NCBI GenBank assembly: GCA_039918235.1
Contig: JBDSHZ010000015.1
Span: 1 to 63,766, forward strand
Origin: Pseudopedobacter sp039918235
Lineage (GTDB): Bacteria > Bacteroidota > Bacteroidia > Sphingobacteriales > Sphingobacteriaceae
Reading direction: 5' to 3'
Length of the DNA stretch: 63,766 nt
Shown one piece after another: positions 34,633 to 45,040 of the stretch. The notes below the pieces were generated by a model, which was given only the letters and a program-made list of their open reading frames with translations, did no database searches and was not told where the DNA came from. The stretch's first letter is position 1. Every line of letters starts with the position of its first letter. Both the position numbers and the translations under genes were made by a program.

Positions 34633-35832
34633 ATGAAAAAAATTAAGATAATCAACGGTCATATCATTACGCCCTTTCGAATTATAAAAAATGGGGTGCT
34701 TTTGATAAATGACAAAAAAATAGAACTTGTTAGCGAGGTTGATGTTGAAACTACCGACCATCAAATAATTGATGCTAAAGGGAATTATGTTTCCCCTGGC
34801 TTTATAGATATTCATATCCACGGTGGCGGTGGCCATGATTTTATGGATGGCACAGAAGAGGCATACTTAAAAATTGCCGAAATTCATGCTACTTACGGCA
34901 CCACAGCCATGTCGCCCACCACACTTACCTGTGCAAAAGAAGATCTTTTAAAAGCTGTTGATTTATATAAAAGCGTACAATCTAAAAACACCAAAGGTGC
35001 ACAGTTTATAGGTTTACATTTGGAAGGTCCTTATTTCGCACTAAGTCAGAGTGGCGCACAAGACACTAGGTATATCAGAAATCCTGATGTGGAAGAATAT
35101 AAAGATATCATTTCCCATGCAAAAGGAGACATCAAGCGCTGGAGTGTTGCCCCGGAATTGCCAGGAGCAGTTGAGATGGGAAAATACTTAAAATCAAACG
35201 GAATTGTTGCGGCCATTGCACATACAGATGCCATTTATGAAGAAGTTTTAAACGCAGTTGAAAATGGTTATTCTTTGGCTACACATCTTTATTCTGCAAT
35301 GTCTACAGTTACTAGGCGAAACACTTACCGTTACGCAGGTGTAATTGAAAGTGCATTCCTCATAGATGCCATGGATGTAGAAATTATTGGAGACGGAATC
35401 CATGTACCGCCACCATTGTTAAAATTGACCTACAAAATAAAAGGACCAGATCGTATCGCTTTAGTTACTGACGCCATGCGAGCAGCCGGAATGCCAGAAG
35501 GTGATAGTATCCTTGGCAACAAAGAAACAGGATTAAAAGTAATTGTTGAAAATGGGGTGGCTAAAATGCCTGATGGGTCTTCCTTTGCCGGAAGTGTTGC
35601 CACAACAGATAGATTGGTAAGAACAATGGTGCAAATGGCAGATATCCCATTAATTGAAGCCGTTAGAATGATTTCTAAAACACCAGCTACCATTATGGGT
35701 ATCGAAAGCACAAAAGGGAGTTTAACGGAAGGAAAAGATGCTGATGTATTGATTTTTGATGAGAATATCAATATAAAAATTACGATGGTTAATGGAAATA
35801 TAGTTTATAAATCATCAGATTTTACTTTGTAA
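34633..35832 (+). CDS. nagA: N-acetylglucosamine-6-phosphate deacetylase
   Basis: Removes acetate from GlcNAc-6-phosphate (or GalNAc-6-phosphate) in the cytoplasm. 399 residues of the amidohydrolase superfamily: metal site HIHGGGGHDF (His61, His63), HLEGPYF, IAHTDA, HLYSAMSTVTRR and catalytic Asp in LVTDAMRAAGMPEGD. The start MKKIKIINGHIITPFRIIKN fits the family. Its presence, 10 bases before a NagB-like gene, indicates the locus feeds on an N-acetylated amino sugar. No amino sugar kinase is in the window. Confidence 0.92.
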   Translation: MKKIKIINGHIITPFRIIKNGVLLINDKKIELVSEVDVETTDHQIIDAKGNYVSPGFIDIHIHGGGGHDFMDGTEEAYLKIAEIHATYGTTAMSPTTLTCAKEDLLKAVDLYKSVQSKNTKGAQFIGLHLEGPYFALSQSGAQDTRYIRNPDVEEYKDIISHAKGDIKRWSVAPELPGAVEMGKYLKSNGIVAAIAHTDAIYEEVLNAVENGYSLATHLYSAMSTVTRRNTYRYAGVIESAFLIDAMDVEIIGDGIHVPPPLLKLTYKIKGPDRIALVTDAMRAAGMPEGDSILGNKETGLKVIVENGVAKMPDGSSFAGSVATTDRLVRTMVQMADIPLIEAVRMISKTPATIMGIESTKGSLTEGKDADVLIFDENINIKITMVNGNIVYKSSDFTL

Positions 35833-35842
35833 GAATAAATAA

Positions 35843-36604
35843 ATGAAAGAATTTATAAAAGACAAATTAAAAGTAAAGGTTTTCGAAAACAGAACGCTGA
35901 TGGGCGAAGCTGTTGCAGCAGCTGTTGCTGAAACCATAAACAAGTTGCTGAGTGAGCAACCTTTCGTAAATATGATTTTTGGAGCGGCACCTTCGCAAAA
36001 CGATTTTTTTGCTGCGCTTTTAATCAAAGAAATAGATTGGTCACGCATCAATGCATTTCATATGGATGAATACGTTAATCTAGCTACAGATGCGCCACAA
36101 GGTTTCGGCAACTTTTTAAAAGAATACCTTTTTGGCAAAGCACCTTTTAACAGCGTAAACTACATCAACGGAAATGAGGCAGACTATAAATCCGAATGCT
36201 TACGCTACGCTAATTTGTTAACCAAATTCCCAACAGATATTGTTTGCTTAGGCATTGGTGAAAACACTCATTTGGCATTCAACGATCCACATGTTGCAAA
36301 TTTTCAGGATCGGTATTTAGTAAAACGAGTTGATTTGGATGAACAATGCAGAACGCAACAAGTTAACGATGGATGTTTTACAAATATTGACCAAGTGCCT
36401 ACACACGCACTTACCTTAACATTACCGGCATTGCTTCAAGCGCCTTTTGCGTTTTGCACCGTTCCAACAGAGAAAAAAGCTAAAGCAGTATATCATACTT
36501 TAAACCAAGAAATTAGCGATAATTTCCCATCCACCTTACTAAGAAACCACCACAATGCGGTGTTGTTTTTAGATGATCAGAGCAGTACACAAATCAGTTT
36601 TTAG
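35843..36604 (+). CDS. Glucosamine-6-phosphate deaminase family protein
   Basis: A 253-residue protein of the NagB/6-phosphogluconolactonase superfamily. It has the phosphate loop NMIFGAAPSQNDFF, the catalytic stretch INAFHMDEYVNL, and CLGIGENTHLAFNDPH, where NagB has a similar GxGxDGHIAFNEP loop. The DG to NT change and the short length differ from classic NagB; several Bacteroidota paralogues like this lie beside nagA, so it may isomerise galactosamine-6-phosphate or another amino sugar phosphate. Follows nagA closely. Confidence 0.82.
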   Translation: MKEFIKDKLKVKVFENRTLMGEAVAAAVAETINKLLSEQPFVNMIFGAAPSQNDFFAALLIKEIDWSRINAFHMDEYVNLATDAPQGFGNFLKEYLFGKAPFNSVNYINGNEADYKSECLRYANLLTKFPTDIVCLGIGENTHLAFNDPHVANFQDRYLVKRVDLDEQCRTQQVNDGCFTNIDQVPTHALTLTLPALLQAPFAFCTVPTEKKAKAVYHTLNQEISDNFPSTLLRNHHNAVLFLDDQSSTQISF

Positions 36605-36664
36605 ATGATTTAAACAATTTAAAAAAGATAAACACTAAACGTTTTCAACCTAAAGTATTTAAAA

Positions 36665-37480
36665 ATGAAATGTGAATTAACGAAAGAACAAATAAAATCT
36701 TACCAAGAAAATGGATTTATTGTCATAGAAGATTTTCTATCGGAAGAAGAACTGGGGAAATGGCGTGAAGCTGTTTCAGAAGCGATTACTGAAAGAAAAG
36801 GATTAAAAATGCCAGGTAAAGATGCAATTGTGGGTAAAGATGATGGCATCAATAAAGACTCAGAATATTTTTCTAAAGTTTTTGATCAATTGCTTAACCT
36901 TTGGCAAACCAATGATAAAGTGAAAGACATTATGTTGGATGAAAGAATTGGTAAAATGGCTGCTCAACTTTCTGGTGCCGATGGTATAAGAATATGGCAT
37001 GACCAGGCTTTATTTAAAAAACCTTGGGCAAACCCAACTTCTTGGCATTTAGACACTCCGTTTTGGTCATTCTCTGATAGGAGCGCTTTATCTATTTGGG
37101 TAGCGCTAGATGATGCAACTTTAGAAAACGGCTGCCTGTATTTCATCCCAGCATCATTCAAAGAAACCACTTACGAAAATAAAGGAATAGGCAAAAATAT
37201 GGATGGTATTTTTGAAGCTTACCCGCAATTTGCCCAAGTAGCATCTGTTTCTGCAAGCATGAAAGCAGGAAGTTGCTCTTTCCACAACGGTTTAACCATA
37301 CATGGTGCTGGCGCAAATATGAGCTGTGGCAATAGAAGAGCCATGACCTGTGCTTATATGCCAGATGGAAACACTTTTAACGGAGAGCCTAATATATTGC
37401 CAGATGCTTATTTAAAAACCCTTAAAGTTGGTGATTTGTTGAACAATGAGGAACAAAATCCATTGATTTATAAATCATAA
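36665..37480 (+). CDS. PhyH-family Fe(II)/2-oxoglutarate dioxygenase, copy 1
   Basis: A 271-residue cytoplasmic enzyme of the phytanoyl-CoA dioxygenase family. The metal site is SWHLDTPFW (His128, Asp130) with distal His213 in LTIHGAGANMSCG; Arg224/225 (NRRAM) would bind 2-oxoglutarate. Members hydroxylate diverse small molecules. Its neighbours are a TIM-barrel sugar isomerase-like pseudogene 4 bases downstream and sugar enzymes, so a sugar or uronic-acid derived substrate is plausible. A second, distant paralogue lies at 50684-51481, also near a TIM-barrel gene. Confidence 0.85.
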   Translation: MKCELTKEQIKSYQENGFIVIEDFLSEEELGKWREAVSEAITERKGLKMPGKDAIVGKDDGINKDSEYFSKVFDQLLNLWQTNDKVKDIMLDERIGKMAAQLSGADGIRIWHDQALFKKPWANPTSWHLDTPFWSFSDRSALSIWVALDDATLENGCLYFIPASFKETTYENKGIGKNMDGIFEAYPQFAQVASVSASMKAGSCSFHNGLTIHGAGANMSCGNRRAMTCAYMPDGNTFNGEPNILPDAYLKTLKVGDLLNNEEQNPLIYKS

Positions 37481-37483
37481 CAA

Positions 37484-38317
37484 ATGAATTCGCCAATTAA
37501 GTTTCTTTGTCCGCGTTGGGGTTCTGAGGATATTCCTTGGGATATATTTTTAAAACAGGTTAAAGATGCAGGTTTTTCAGGTATTGAGTAGTTCCCTTTT
37601 GGCGAGCCAAGAGACGATGCCCGAGTTTTGGAATTATTAGCTTTTTATGAGTTAGATTTTGCGATAGTAATGGCGGTAATTGATCCTTACAGTAATTTGG
37701 AGGTTTATCTGCAAAAGCTAGAAGATGATTTAAATGAATTGATGCAAATCAGAAGCGAGTTAAAAAAACCATTGTTTTTTAGTGCCCAAACAGGCAGAGA
37801 GTTTTTTAATAAGCAACAAATAGACAAATGCCTCTTCATTTGCGATAAAATTGAGGCAAAGTATCAAACCCCCATTTATCAAGAAACACATCGAAATAAA
37901 TGGTCTTATGCGACACATGCGGTAGCTCCTATTTTAGCTGAAAATCCAGACCTAAAACTAACTTTTGATGTTTCTCATTGGTTTTGTGTTTCAGAAAGTT
38001 TGTTAGAAGATCAACAAAATGCTTTGAATAGTGCTATCAGACATGCTAAACATATTCATGCAAGAGTAGGTAGCACACAGGCATCTCAAGTTTGGGACCC
38101 TGCATATCCTGAGTATCAGGAAGTGTTAAATGCTCATTTGAAAATTTGGGATAAGTGGATCGCACAGATGAGTGCTAGTCAAACCCCAATTACCATTACT
38201 CCAGAATTTGGACCAGCACCATATTTTGTAAAAGGGGACAGAACAATAGCTGTAAGAGATGAACAGTGGAGAATAAATTTATGGATGAAGGATTTTTTAC
38301 AAAATCGTTACGCCTAA
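37484..38317 (+). pseudogene. Xylose-isomerase-like TIM barrel broken by an amber codon
   Basis: The frame opens with ATG at 37484 (MNSPIKFLCPRWGSEDIPWD) and runs 278 codons but has a TAG at 37589-37591, after GFSGIE and before FPFGEPRDD. Everything after it is intact and matches the copy at 53744-54562: QETHRNKWSY, DVSHWFCVSESL, HIHARVG and PEFGPAPY give the metal-binding Glu, Asp, His and Glu. TAG from TGG (Trp) is one change. No good restart lies just downstream (a TTG at 37628 would remove the first strands). Sugar-phosphate isomerase/epimerase family; a sequencing error or readthrough is possible. Confidence 0.85.
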
Positions 38318-38327
38318 AATAAAAACT

Positions 38328-41195
38328 ATGAAAAGAAAATCTTTCTTAAAGCAAAGTGCAATTTTTTCTGCGGCAAGCTTATTAATGCTGAACGGAAATG
38401 CTTTTTCTAAGTCGATTTCCGAAACGTTAATGGAAATTTCCGAGGATGATTTATATAAATTATTTAAAAATCCAACCTCAAACTATCGTCCGTTTGTAAG
38501 ATGGTGGTGGAACGGTAACAAAATTGAAAAAACTGAACTCGCCCGAGAACTAAAAATATTAAAAGACGCCGGAATTGGTGGTGTGGAAATTAACCCGATT
38601 TCATTTCCGTCTAATACAGACGATATGGGCATTCCGTCTGTTGAATGGTTAAGCGACGAATGGGTTGATCTTTTGAAATTCACTTTAGATGAGGCTAAAA
38701 AACTAGGGATGACCTGCGATCTTTTGGCAGGGACAGGTTTTCCTTTTGGTGCCGAATTTTTAGAAGGGGAGGAGCGGGCGCAAGTGGTGGTGACTGCAGT
38801 AAAAAAACTTGAAGGACCAATAAATACCGAGTTTTCTATATTCGATATTTACAAAGAAGCTGATCCGGCAACATTAAGCCCGTATAGCGGACGTAAGATG
38901 GAGCTTTTAGAATTAAAATTAGTTCCGGATCCTTTAACTAACATTGAACAGGTAATCAACATCAAAAATAAAGTATTTGATGATGTTCTAAAAATAGATT
39001 TACCAAAAGGGAAGTTCGCGGTTTATGCCTTGGTAAAAATAGAAGGTTTTATGAAGGTAATACAGGGTGCTCCCGGAGGCAGAGGCCCTGTTCTTAACCA
39101 TTACAATGAAAAAGCGATCAACAAATATTTCCATCGAATAACAGATACTATCCAAAATAGAATTGGTCCATTGGCTCCATCTGTAAGGTCTTTTTTTATA
39201 GATAGTTTAGAAATGGAAGGCGCAAATTGGAACATCGATATGATGGATGAGTTTCAGAAACGCAGAGGTTATGATTTATATCCTTACCTGCCATTTATCT
39301 TGTTTAAAACAGGAAGAATGGGTAATACGGTCAGCCTGAATTATGCGGTAGATGTTAGTCCAGAAATGGAAAAAATGCTGAATCGCATGCGATACGATTT
39401 TGAATACACCAAGGCAGAAATTTTTAGAGAAAGATTTTCAAATACATTTGCCAAATGGTGTACAGATAATAATGTAAAATCAAGGGCTCAAGCGTACGGC
39501 AGAGGTCATTTTCCTTTAGAAGGAAGCTTTATGATGGACATACCCGAAGGCGAAACTTGGATGAAATATGGTATTGGTGAGGAAATTTCTGAAGCAGATT
39601 TCACCAAATATCCTTGGCATTTAGGTCGTGGGAACACCATGATCAACAAATCTGTATCTTCTGCTGCGCATTTAAAAGGTAAAAAACTTGTCAGTTCAGA
39701 AGAGCTGACAAATACAGATATGGTGTTTAACGAATCTTTGGAGCTTTTTAAAATAGCTGGAGACCAAAGCACCATTTCAGGAATTACGCATCCTGTTTTC
39801 CATGGCTTTAATTATTCTCCAAAAGCGGCAGCTTTTCCAGGTTGGATAACATATGGTGGTTATTTTAATGAGCAGAATACCATGTGGCCATATTTTAAAC
39901 ATTATACGGATTATAGGGCAAGGCAGTCTGCATTATTGCAACAGGCTACTTTTTTTGCCGATATAGCGATTATGGCGCCAACGGGAGATATGTGGAACGA
40001 ATTTGGAGCACAAATGGAACCATTTCCTTCCCGTGTTACGCCTCCTTACCAAATGTTGATTTGGGAATCTATCCATCAAAATGGAAATGCTTGTGATTAT
40101 GTATCGGAACAAGTAATTGCTGATGCTGGTTTTAATAAAGGTTGGATGACTTATGGTGAAAGAAAATACCATACGCTTTTTTTAATAGATGTAAAAAGCA
40201 TGATGCCCAACACTGCTAAAAGACTGTATGATTTTATAAAATCAGGAGGTCGTATTTTTTGTATAGGAACCTATCCGGAGAAATCTTTAGGCTGGTTAAA
40301 TTATCAACAAAAGGATAAAGAAGTAAAAAACTGGATTGATAAATTAAAAGAGTATCCAAAACAGTTTGTCTTTTTAGCTAAGCCAGAAGGCGACTTTAAG
40401 ACGTGGTACACAGGTGTTCAAGAAAAATATAATATTAAACCTTACTTAAAAATTGCCGAACCAAACACTTTTGTAACACAGGTGAGGTATCAAACTAAGG
40501 ATGCTGAAATATTGATTATTAACAACGCCAGCACTCATAAAAGTATTGATTTGGAGGCCAATTTTTCTTCTGAGATTACAGTTAATAAGCAAGCTTGGAT
40601 TTGGGATGCTGCAACTGGAGATAAGTTTAAACTGGAATTAAAAAACGGAACTTTAAAAATTAAACTTGCACCAGCAGATTCAAGGATTATTGTTTTTGAT
40701 AAAGAAAAACAGGGTAAAAACTGGGATCCTATTCCTGAAATAAAAGAAAATAGCATTCCTTTAAATTCAGTTTGGCAAGTAACCTTTAATCACATGGACG
40801 GAACGGTGAAAAAACAAGAGTTTAGAGAACTTAAAGACTTAAAAGATTTACCAGATTTCACCCATTTTGCCGGTACAGTTTCTTACCAAAGTACCATTAA
40901 CTTAGATAATATAGCAACGGCTCAATATTTAGATTTAGGAAAAGTAGCAGGTATTTCTGAACTTCTTGTTAACGGTGAAAACTTAGGCACACAATGGTAT
41001 GGAAGAAGAGCATACGTTGCAAAAGACTTTTTGAAAAAAGGACTAAATACATTCGAAATAAAAGTGACAACCGTAATGTTGAACTACATGCAATCATTAA
41101 CGGATAACACAACTGCTCAATATTGGACTAATCAGCCAAAAAAACCACAACCACTACAATCAATGGGCTTACTAGGTCCGGTATATTTATTTTAA
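38328..41195 (+). CDS. GH106-like (alpha-L-rhamnosidase-related) glycoside hydrolase
   Basis: A 955-residue exported protein with a signal sequence (MKRKSFLKQSAIFSAASLLM) followed by the family start FVRWWWNGNKIEK. Conserved features include the (beta/alpha) barrel strand GGVEINPISFP, SFFIDSLEMEGANW and SSEELTNTD, and a C-terminal galactose-binding-like beta-sandwich ending GLLGPVYLF. These match the GH106/glycosyl hydrolase-related family. The exact sugar is uncertain because the family is diverse; GH106 enzymes remove terminal L-rhamnose. Same-strand run with GH28 and GH92. Confidence 0.78.
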   Translation: MKRKSFLKQSAIFSAASLLMLNGNAFSKSISETLMEISEDDLYKLFKNPTSNYRPFVRWWWNGNKIEKTELARELKILKDAGIGGVEINPISFPSNTDDMGIPSVEWLSDEWVDLLKFTLDEAKKLGMTCDLLAGTGFPFGAEFLEGEERAQVVVTAVKKLEGPINTEFSIFDIYKEADPATLSPYSGRKMELLELKLVPDPLTNIEQVINIKNKVFDDVLKIDLPKGKFAVYALVKIEGFMKVIQGAPGGRGPVLNHYNEKAINKYFHRITDTIQNRIGPLAPSVRSFFIDSLEMEGANWNIDMMDEFQKRRGYDLYPYLPFILFKTGRMGNTVSLNYAVDVSPEMEKMLNRMRYDFEYTKAEIFRERFSNTFAKWCTDNNVKSRAQAYGRGHFPLEGSFMMDIPEGETWMKYGIGEEISEADFTKYPWHLGRGNTMINKSVSSAAHLKGKKLVSSEELTNTDMVFNESLELFKIAGDQSTISGITHPVFHGFNYSPKAAAFPGWITYGGYFNEQNTMWPYFKHYTDYRARQSALLQQATFFADIAIMAPTGDMWNEFGAQMEPFPSRVTPPYQMLIWESIHQNGNACDYVSEQVIADAGFNKGWMTYGERKYHTLFLIDVKSMMPNTAKRLYDFIKSGGRIFCIGTYPEKSLGWLNYQQKDKEVKNWIDKLKEYPKQFVFLAKPEGDFKTWYTGVQEKYNIKPYLKIAEPNTFVTQVRYQTKDAEILIINNASTHKSIDLEANFSSEITVNKQAWIWDAATGDKFKLELKNGTLKIKLAPADSRIIVFDKEKQGKNWDPIPEIKENSIPLNSVWQVTFNHMDGTVKKQEFRELKDLKDLPDFTHFAGTVSYQSTINLDNIATAQYLDLGKVAGISELLVNGENLGTQWYGRRAYVAKDFLKKGLNTFEIKVTTVMLNYMQSLTDNTTAQYWTNQPKKPQPLQSMGLLGPVYLF

Positions 41196-41209
41196 TAAAA
41201 TTATAGATT

Positions 41210-42679
41210 ATGAAACATCAAAAAAAATTTATGCTTATTGTCCTGCTTGTAATGTTACAGGCTGCTGGCGCTTTTGCAAAAGATTACAAAGCATCATTTT
41301 TCCATATTAAAAATGATGGAACTACATTAAATACCCGTTCCATCCAATTTGCTATTGATTATATCAATAAAAATGGTGGTGGCAGACTGGTTTTTTATGT
41401 AGGCAGATATTTAACTGGCTCAATCCATCTTAAATCTAATGTTACTTTACAGTTAGAAGAAGGGGCAGTTTTATTAGGCTCAACAAACCCATTTGATTAT
41501 GATAGAATTGGTCAAACTGCATTGATCCATGCCAGAGATTTAGAAAACGTAGCGATTACTGGAAAAGGGATGATTGATGGACAAGGAAGAGAATTAGCCA
41601 ATAATTCTATTGCTTATGCAAATGATGGCTTAATTGAAGATGTTTTAAAATATGACCGTACTAGGGAATCAATCAGGCCCATGGTTATTTATTTTTTCAA
41701 CTGTACCAACGTTACCATTAAAGACCTCATACTTAAAAATTCTGCTTGTTGGTTACAAACTTACGAGCGTTGTAAAAACATGCTGATAGATAACATTACT
41801 GTGAACAATGTTGCTTTTTGGAATAGTGATGGGATTGATATTGTTGATTGTCAGAATGTGGTAATTACCAACAATAATATTGATGCCGCTGATGATGGAA
41901 TTTGTTTAAAATCGCATACAGCTGGATTTTTTTGTAACAACATTTTAATCGAAAATAACATTGTACGTACCAGTGCAAATGGAATAAAATTAGGTACAGC
42001 TGGCAAAGGTGGTTTCAGAAATATCAAAGCAATTAATAATACTGTTTATAATACTTACCGTTCTGCAATTGCTTTACAAAGTGTAGATGGAGGTTTTTTA
42101 GAAGATATTTTGATTGATGGATTAAAAAGCACCAATACCGGTAATGTTATTTATTTAAGATTGGGAGAGCGAGTTGTGGGTAAAAAATCTACCATGAACC
42201 GGATATCCATCAAAAACGTGACTGCGGATGTACCTTTTGGTAAAGCAGATGCCGGTTATGATTACGAAGGACCAATTGAAGATATGCCAAGAAATATTTC
42301 TCCAATTATTATTGCTGGTTTACCTGGCCAATACATAGAAGATGTAACTTTTACAAACTTCAATATTTCATATCCAGGCAGAGGTAGCGAAATGGTGGCT
42401 TACGTGGCTTTGGATAAATTAGATAGCATTCCAGAACAACCAGCTCAATACCCAGAGTTTTCTCAATTTAAGGAAATCCCAGCTTGGGGTATTTATGTTA
42501 GACATGCAAAAAATATCAATTTCGCTAACATTCATTTAACTGCAGAAAAGAAAGATTATAGATTGCCAATAATAATGGATGATGTACAGGGTGCACAATT
42601 GAAAAAAGTGACTTTTGAACAGATAGATCAGAAAAAATTATTGTTTACACAGAAATCTACTGATATTAAAGTAGATTGA
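41210..42679 (+). CDS. GH28-family glycoside hydrolase
   Basis: A 489-residue secreted right-handed beta-helix enzyme with a signal peptide ending GAFAK. The polygalacturonase-type catalytic loop is present as FWNSDGIDI and AADDGICLKS, with the later NGIKLGT in place of the classic RIK. Family members cleave galacturonic or related uronosyl or rhamnosyl linkages. It could remove uronic acid or rhamnose side chains exposed by the neighbouring rhamnosidase-like enzyme. 14 bases after the GH106-like gene. Confidence 0.88.
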   Translation: MKHQKKFMLIVLLVMLQAAGAFAKDYKASFFHIKNDGTTLNTRSIQFAIDYINKNGGGRLVFYVGRYLTGSIHLKSNVTLQLEEGAVLLGSTNPFDYDRIGQTALIHARDLENVAITGKGMIDGQGRELANNSIAYANDGLIEDVLKYDRTRESIRPMVIYFFNCTNVTIKDLILKNSACWLQTYERCKNMLIDNITVNNVAFWNSDGIDIVDCQNVVITNNNIDAADDGICLKSHTAGFFCNNILIENNIVRTSANGIKLGTAGKGGFRNIKAINNTVYNTYRSAIALQSVDGGFLEDILIDGLKSTNTGNVIYLRLGERVVGKKSTMNRISIKNVTADVPFGKADAGYDYEGPIEDMPRNISPIIIAGLPGQYIEDVTFTNFNISYPGRGSEMVAYVALDKLDSIPEQPAQYPEFSQFKEIPAWGIYVRHAKNINFANIHLTAEKKDYRLPIIMDDVQGAQLKKVTFEQIDQKKLLFTQKSTDIKVD

Positions 42680-42713
42680 TGTTTTGTTTTATAAGCTATT
42701 TTAAACCGTAATT

Positions 42714-45032
42714 ATGCAAAATTTCAGTAAATGTTTACTTATTACTGCTATAATAGGCAATATCGTTTTTCCTTTAAAAGCACAAACTAAAAGCGATTTA
42801 TATCAATATGTAAAGCCTATTATTGGTACTCAAAAAATGGGTCATACTTTTCCGGGTGCAACCGTACCTTTTGGAATGGTACAGTTAAGTCCAGATACTG
42901 ATACGCTTTCTTACGAAGAAGACGGAAAATACAACAAGGATGTTTATAAATATTGTGCAGGTTACCAGTATGATGACCCAACAATAGTTGGCTTTAGCCA
43001 TACCCATTACAGTGGTACAGGGCATTCAGACTTAGGTGATTTTTTGGTGATGCCTACTGTGGGCAAAGTACAGCTTAACCCAGGTACAGCCAATCATCCT
43101 GAAAATGGCTACCGCTCAAAATATAGCCACAATAATGAGGTTTCTGAAACCAACTATTACAAAGTAAAATTAGATGATGACAATATTTTGGCTGAATTAA
43201 CTACTTCGGCTCGTGTAGGTTTTCATCAATATACTTTTCCTAAATCTAAAGAATCTAATATCATTCTTGATTTAATGCATGGTATTTACAACTATGATAA
43301 CAAGAATGTATGGACTTATTTTAGGGTAGTGAATGATTCTTTAGTGATTGGTTCTAGACAGACAAACGGATGGGCGAAAAACAGAACAGTTTATTTTGCA
43401 ATGTCATTTTCTAAACCATTCAAATCTTACGGAGCAAAAGATTATACGCAAAAAGAGGTTTATAAAGGTTTTTGGGGAAAGTTTGACCAAACTAAGAACT
43501 TCCCAGAAATGGCTGCAAAGAAAATCAAAATGTACTTTAATTTTGATACAGAAGAAGGAGAGAAGGTCAAAATAAAATTCGCCATTTCGCCAGTAAGCAC
43601 TGATAATGCCTTATTGAATATGCAAACTGAAATTCCAGGATGGGATTTTAATTTGGTGAAAGAACAAGGACAGCAAGCGTGGAATAAAGAATTGCAAAAA
43701 ATTGAGGTGAAAACAGCAAAAACAGAAGATGCCATCAATTTTTATACGGCAATGTACCACGCTTTTTTAAGCCCAACCGTTTACATGGATGTAAATAAGG
43801 AATATAAAGGTTTAGACCAAAAAGTCCACAAAGCAGAAGGGTTTACAAATTACACCACTTTTTCTTTGTGGGATACTTACAGGACTTTACATCCTTTTTT
43901 CAATATCATCCAACCGAAAAGGAATGACGATATGGTAAAATCTATGTTGGCCCATTTTGACCAAAGCGCTTTGCCAATGTTGCCAATTTGGTCTAATTCT
44001 GCAAATGACAATTGGTGTATGAGTGGCTACCATAGCGTTTCGGTAATTGCAGATGCTATTATTAAAGGCAATTTTACTGGAGATGTAAACAAAGCTTTGG
44101 CAGCGTGTGTAACCACTGCAAACCAACGTAACTATGAAGGCATTGGAGATTATATTGATAAAGGTTATATTCCTTTTGATAAAAATAGAACAGCCGTTTC
44201 AAATACTTTAGAGTATGCTTATGACGATTGGTGTATTGCCCAATTGGCAAAAAAAATAGGCAACACCGAAGTTTATGACACCTTTATAAAAAGAGCTGAA
44301 AACTGGAAGAATGTTTATGATGCTTCCATTGGTTTTATGCGTCCTCGTTTATCAGACGGAACTTTTAGGAAAGATTTTGATGTTTTAGAAACCGAAGGAC
44401 AAGGATTTATTGAGGGAAATGCTTGGAATTATAGCCTTTATGTTCCTCAAAACCCAAAAGAATTAATAGGGATGATGGGTGGCGATAAAAAGTTTATTCC
44501 TCATTTAGATTCGTTGTTTACCATGCATTTACCTGATGAGTTTTTTGCGCACACAGAAGACATTACCAGAGAAGGAATTATTGGCAACTACGTTCATGGA
44601 AATGAGCCGGCACACCACGTTGCTTATCTGTATAACTATACTTCAGAACCTTGGAAAACGCAGAAAACAGTCCGTATGATTTTAGAAAAGCAATATCATA
44701 ACGGTCCGGATGGCTTAGGTGGAAATGATGATTGCGGGCAAATGAGTGCATGGTATATGATGTCTTCTTTAGGTTTTTACCCTACTGCGCCGGGTTCAGA
44801 CCGGTATGATTTAGGCAGTCCTTCTGTGTCAAATGCAATTCTGAATTTAGAAAACGGTAAAAAATTTATTGTTGATGCAAAAAATCAGTCGGCTAAAAAT
44901 GTTTATGTAAAAGAAGTTCTTTTAAACGGAAAAGCTTTAAATCGTTTTTACATCACTCACCAAGAGATTGTTAACGGAGGTAAATTAACTTTTATCATGG
45001 CTCCCAGTCCAAACAAAAAAGCATCCCATTAA
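42714..45032 (+). CDS. GH92-family alpha-mannosidase
   Basis: A 772-residue secreted enzyme (signal peptide ending PLKAQ) of the calcium-dependent exo-alpha-mannosidase family. Family hallmarks: VKPIIGTQKMGHTFPGATVP, FSHTHYSGTGHSDLGD, ETEGQGFIEGNAWNYSLYVP, HGNEPAHHVAYLYNYT and NDDCGQMSAWYMMSSLGFYP, the last two holding catalytic acid and base regions. It suggests mannose in the target glycan or in attached glycoprotein chains. Linkage specificity (1,2, 1,3 or 1,4) cannot be read from the sequence. Confidence 0.93.
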   Translation: MQNFSKCLLITAIIGNIVFPLKAQTKSDLYQYVKPIIGTQKMGHTFPGATVPFGMVQLSPDTDTLSYEEDGKYNKDVYKYCAGYQYDDPTIVGFSHTHYSGTGHSDLGDFLVMPTVGKVQLNPGTANHPENGYRSKYSHNNEVSETNYYKVKLDDDNILAELTTSARVGFHQYTFPKSKESNIILDLMHGIYNYDNKNVWTYFRVVNDSLVIGSRQTNGWAKNRTVYFAMSFSKPFKSYGAKDYTQKEVYKGFWGKFDQTKNFPEMAAKKIKMYFNFDTEEGEKVKIKFAISPVSTDNALLNMQTEIPGWDFNLVKEQGQQAWNKELQKIEVKTAKTEDAINFYTAMYHAFLSPTVYMDVNKEYKGLDQKVHKAEGFTNYTTFSLWDTYRTLHPFFNIIQPKRNDDMVKSMLAHFDQSALPMLPIWSNSANDNWCMSGYHSVSVIADAIIKGNFTGDVNKALAACVTTANQRNYEGIGDYIDKGYIPFDKNRTAVSNTLEYAYDDWCIAQLAKKIGNTEVYDTFIKRAENWKNVYDASIGFMRPRLSDGTFRKDFDVLETEGQGFIEGNAWNYSLYVPQNPKELIGMMGGDKKFIPHLDSLFTMHLPDEFFAHTEDITREGIIGNYVHGNEPAHHVAYLYNYTSEPWKTQKTVRMILEKQYHNGPDGLGGNDDCGQMSAWYMMSSLGFYPTAPGSDRYDLGSPSVSNAILNLENGKKFIVDAKNQSAKNVYVKEVLLNGKALNRFYITHQEIVNGGKLTFIMAPSPNKKASH

Positions 45033-45040
45033 AACGTTAT

